This document shows, in pieces, positions 6,355 through 6,825 of a DNA stretch of 6,825 nt. The stretch lies in contig JAUIJQ010000173.1 of NCBI GenBank assembly GCA_030431165.1, forward strand, positions 1 to 6,825, read 5' to 3'. Position numbers and translations under genes: made by a program. Numbering within the stretch: position 1 is the first letter of the stretch; every line of letters begins with the position of its first letter. Source of the stretch: Rhodothermia bacterium. GTDB lineage: Bacteria; Bacteroidota; Rhodothermia; Rhodothermales; JABDKH01. A model generated the notes under the pieces. The model made no database searches, had not been told where the DNA came from, and worked only from the letters and a program-made list of their open reading frames with translations.

Positions 6355-6825
6355 ATGCGTCTATTTCGCTGCCCTTTTCTGTCATCGGTACTTGTGACCT
6401 CAGTACTTGTCGCCGCCGGGTGTTCATCGGGCGACCGCCCACCTGCCACGCCTGCCATCAGTTATTATGGTTGCGATACGGCCTCAGGAGGTTCGTTTGG
6501 GCTTGCCGTTGCGGCGCGTCCAGACGAGGTGGCGATCACGCTACCGGCGCGCTTTGGTGGTGATGAGGTCACGTTATCGCAGGTACCGTCAGATTCAGGC
6601 AGCCGCTTCGAAGCCGACGGCGTGCTCTTTTGGACAGCAGGTGATCGAACGCGCTTTGACATCAATGGAATAACGTACACGTGTACCGAGCGTCCGTCTG
6701 GGGAGGGGCCGATGACTGAGACGATGGACGGACCGTTTCGCGCAGTTGGTCAGGAACCGGGGTGGACACTCGAAATCGTACCCGGAACGCACTTGCACCT
6801 TGTCCATTCGTATGGAGAGGCGCAG
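6355..6825 (+). CDS. MliC-type lysozyme-inhibitor lipoprotein, 3' partial
   Basis: The frame is open from the ATG to the window edge (157 codons seen). Residues 1-22 are a lipoprotein signal peptide (MRLFRCPF, hydrophobic VLVTSVLV) ending in a textbook lipobox, VAAGC, with Cys23 the lipidation site and SSGD after it. An MliC-like domain spans about 37-112: YYGC (37-40), GVLFWTAGD (89-97) and ITYTC (106-110), with Cys40 and Cys110 placed to form the family's disulphide. In MliC proteins this domain binds and inhibits c-type lysozyme, protecting peptidoglycan. A second module begins with FRAVGQEPGW (128-137), typical of COG3650-like domains that often follow MliC; it is cut off by the edge. The +2/+3 residues are Ser-Ser, not Asp, which favours outer-membrane sorting by the Lol rule known for enterobacteria. 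No Shine-Dalgarno is visible before the ATG. Function is inferred from domain resemblance only. Confidence 0.88.
   Translation, partial: MRLFRCPFLSSVLVTSVLVAAGCSSGDRPPATPAISYYGCDTASGGSFGLAVAARPDEVAITLPARFGGDEVTLSQVPSDSGSRFEADGVLFWTAGDRTRFDINGITYTCTERPSGEGPMTETMDGPFRAVGQEPGWTLEIVPGTHLHLVHSYGEAQ

Noticed and set aside
6309..6673. Plus-strand open frames starting at 6309 and 6407 near the right edge
   Set aside because: They overlap the lipoprotein frame at 6355, which has a lipobox and MliC motifs. The competing frames give Arg/Cys-rich sequence without recognisable features.

Overview
The window looks like a piece of a Gram-negative (diderm) bacterial chromosome with moderately high GC. All four genes encode exported proteins and there are no RNA genes, mobile elements or CRISPR arrays. 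The dominant theme is the exported c-type-cytochrome/beta-propeller proteins that are greatly expanded in the PVC group (Planctomycetes, Verrucomicrobia) and also occur in other heterotrophic environmental bacteria. The last gene, an MliC-type lysozyme-inhibitor lipoprotein, is of a kind best known from Proteobacteria. A PVC-like bacterium or a Gammaproteobacterium carrying a PVC-style cassette are both possible, and the sequence alone does not settle it.

Layout. From base 1 to 2336 on the plus strand lies the 3' part of a large gene: an inter-domain linker, a beta-propeller, HEAT-like helices and a C-terminal cytochrome c domain (CGTCH). Its start is off the left edge. It meets, tail to tail and with only 6 bases between stop codons, a minus-strand pair: a secreted ThuA-like protein (3401 to 2343) and, upstream of it, a 936-residue protein (6290 to 3480) with an N-terminal cytochrome c domain (CFSCH), a DUF6797-like domain, a soluble-glucose-dehydrogenase-like propeller and a C-terminal beta domain. 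The minus-strand genes are 78 bases apart and probably form an operon. A 64-base divergent intergenic region, holding a candidate sigma-70-type promoter, separates them from a plus-strand gene at 6355 for a two-domain lipoprotein (MliC domain, then the start of a COG3650-like domain), which runs off the right edge.

How the parts may work together (inference). Two propeller/cytochrome fusions and a ThuA-like protein, all predicted outside the cytoplasm, suggest an oxidative step on a carbohydrate or related polyol, with electrons passed to the attached haem. ThuA-family proteins are known from trehalose utilisation and recur beside such cytochromes in PVC genomes. No substrate can be read from the sequence. 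The lipoprotein gene is divergently transcribed and probably unrelated in function, serving envelope defence.
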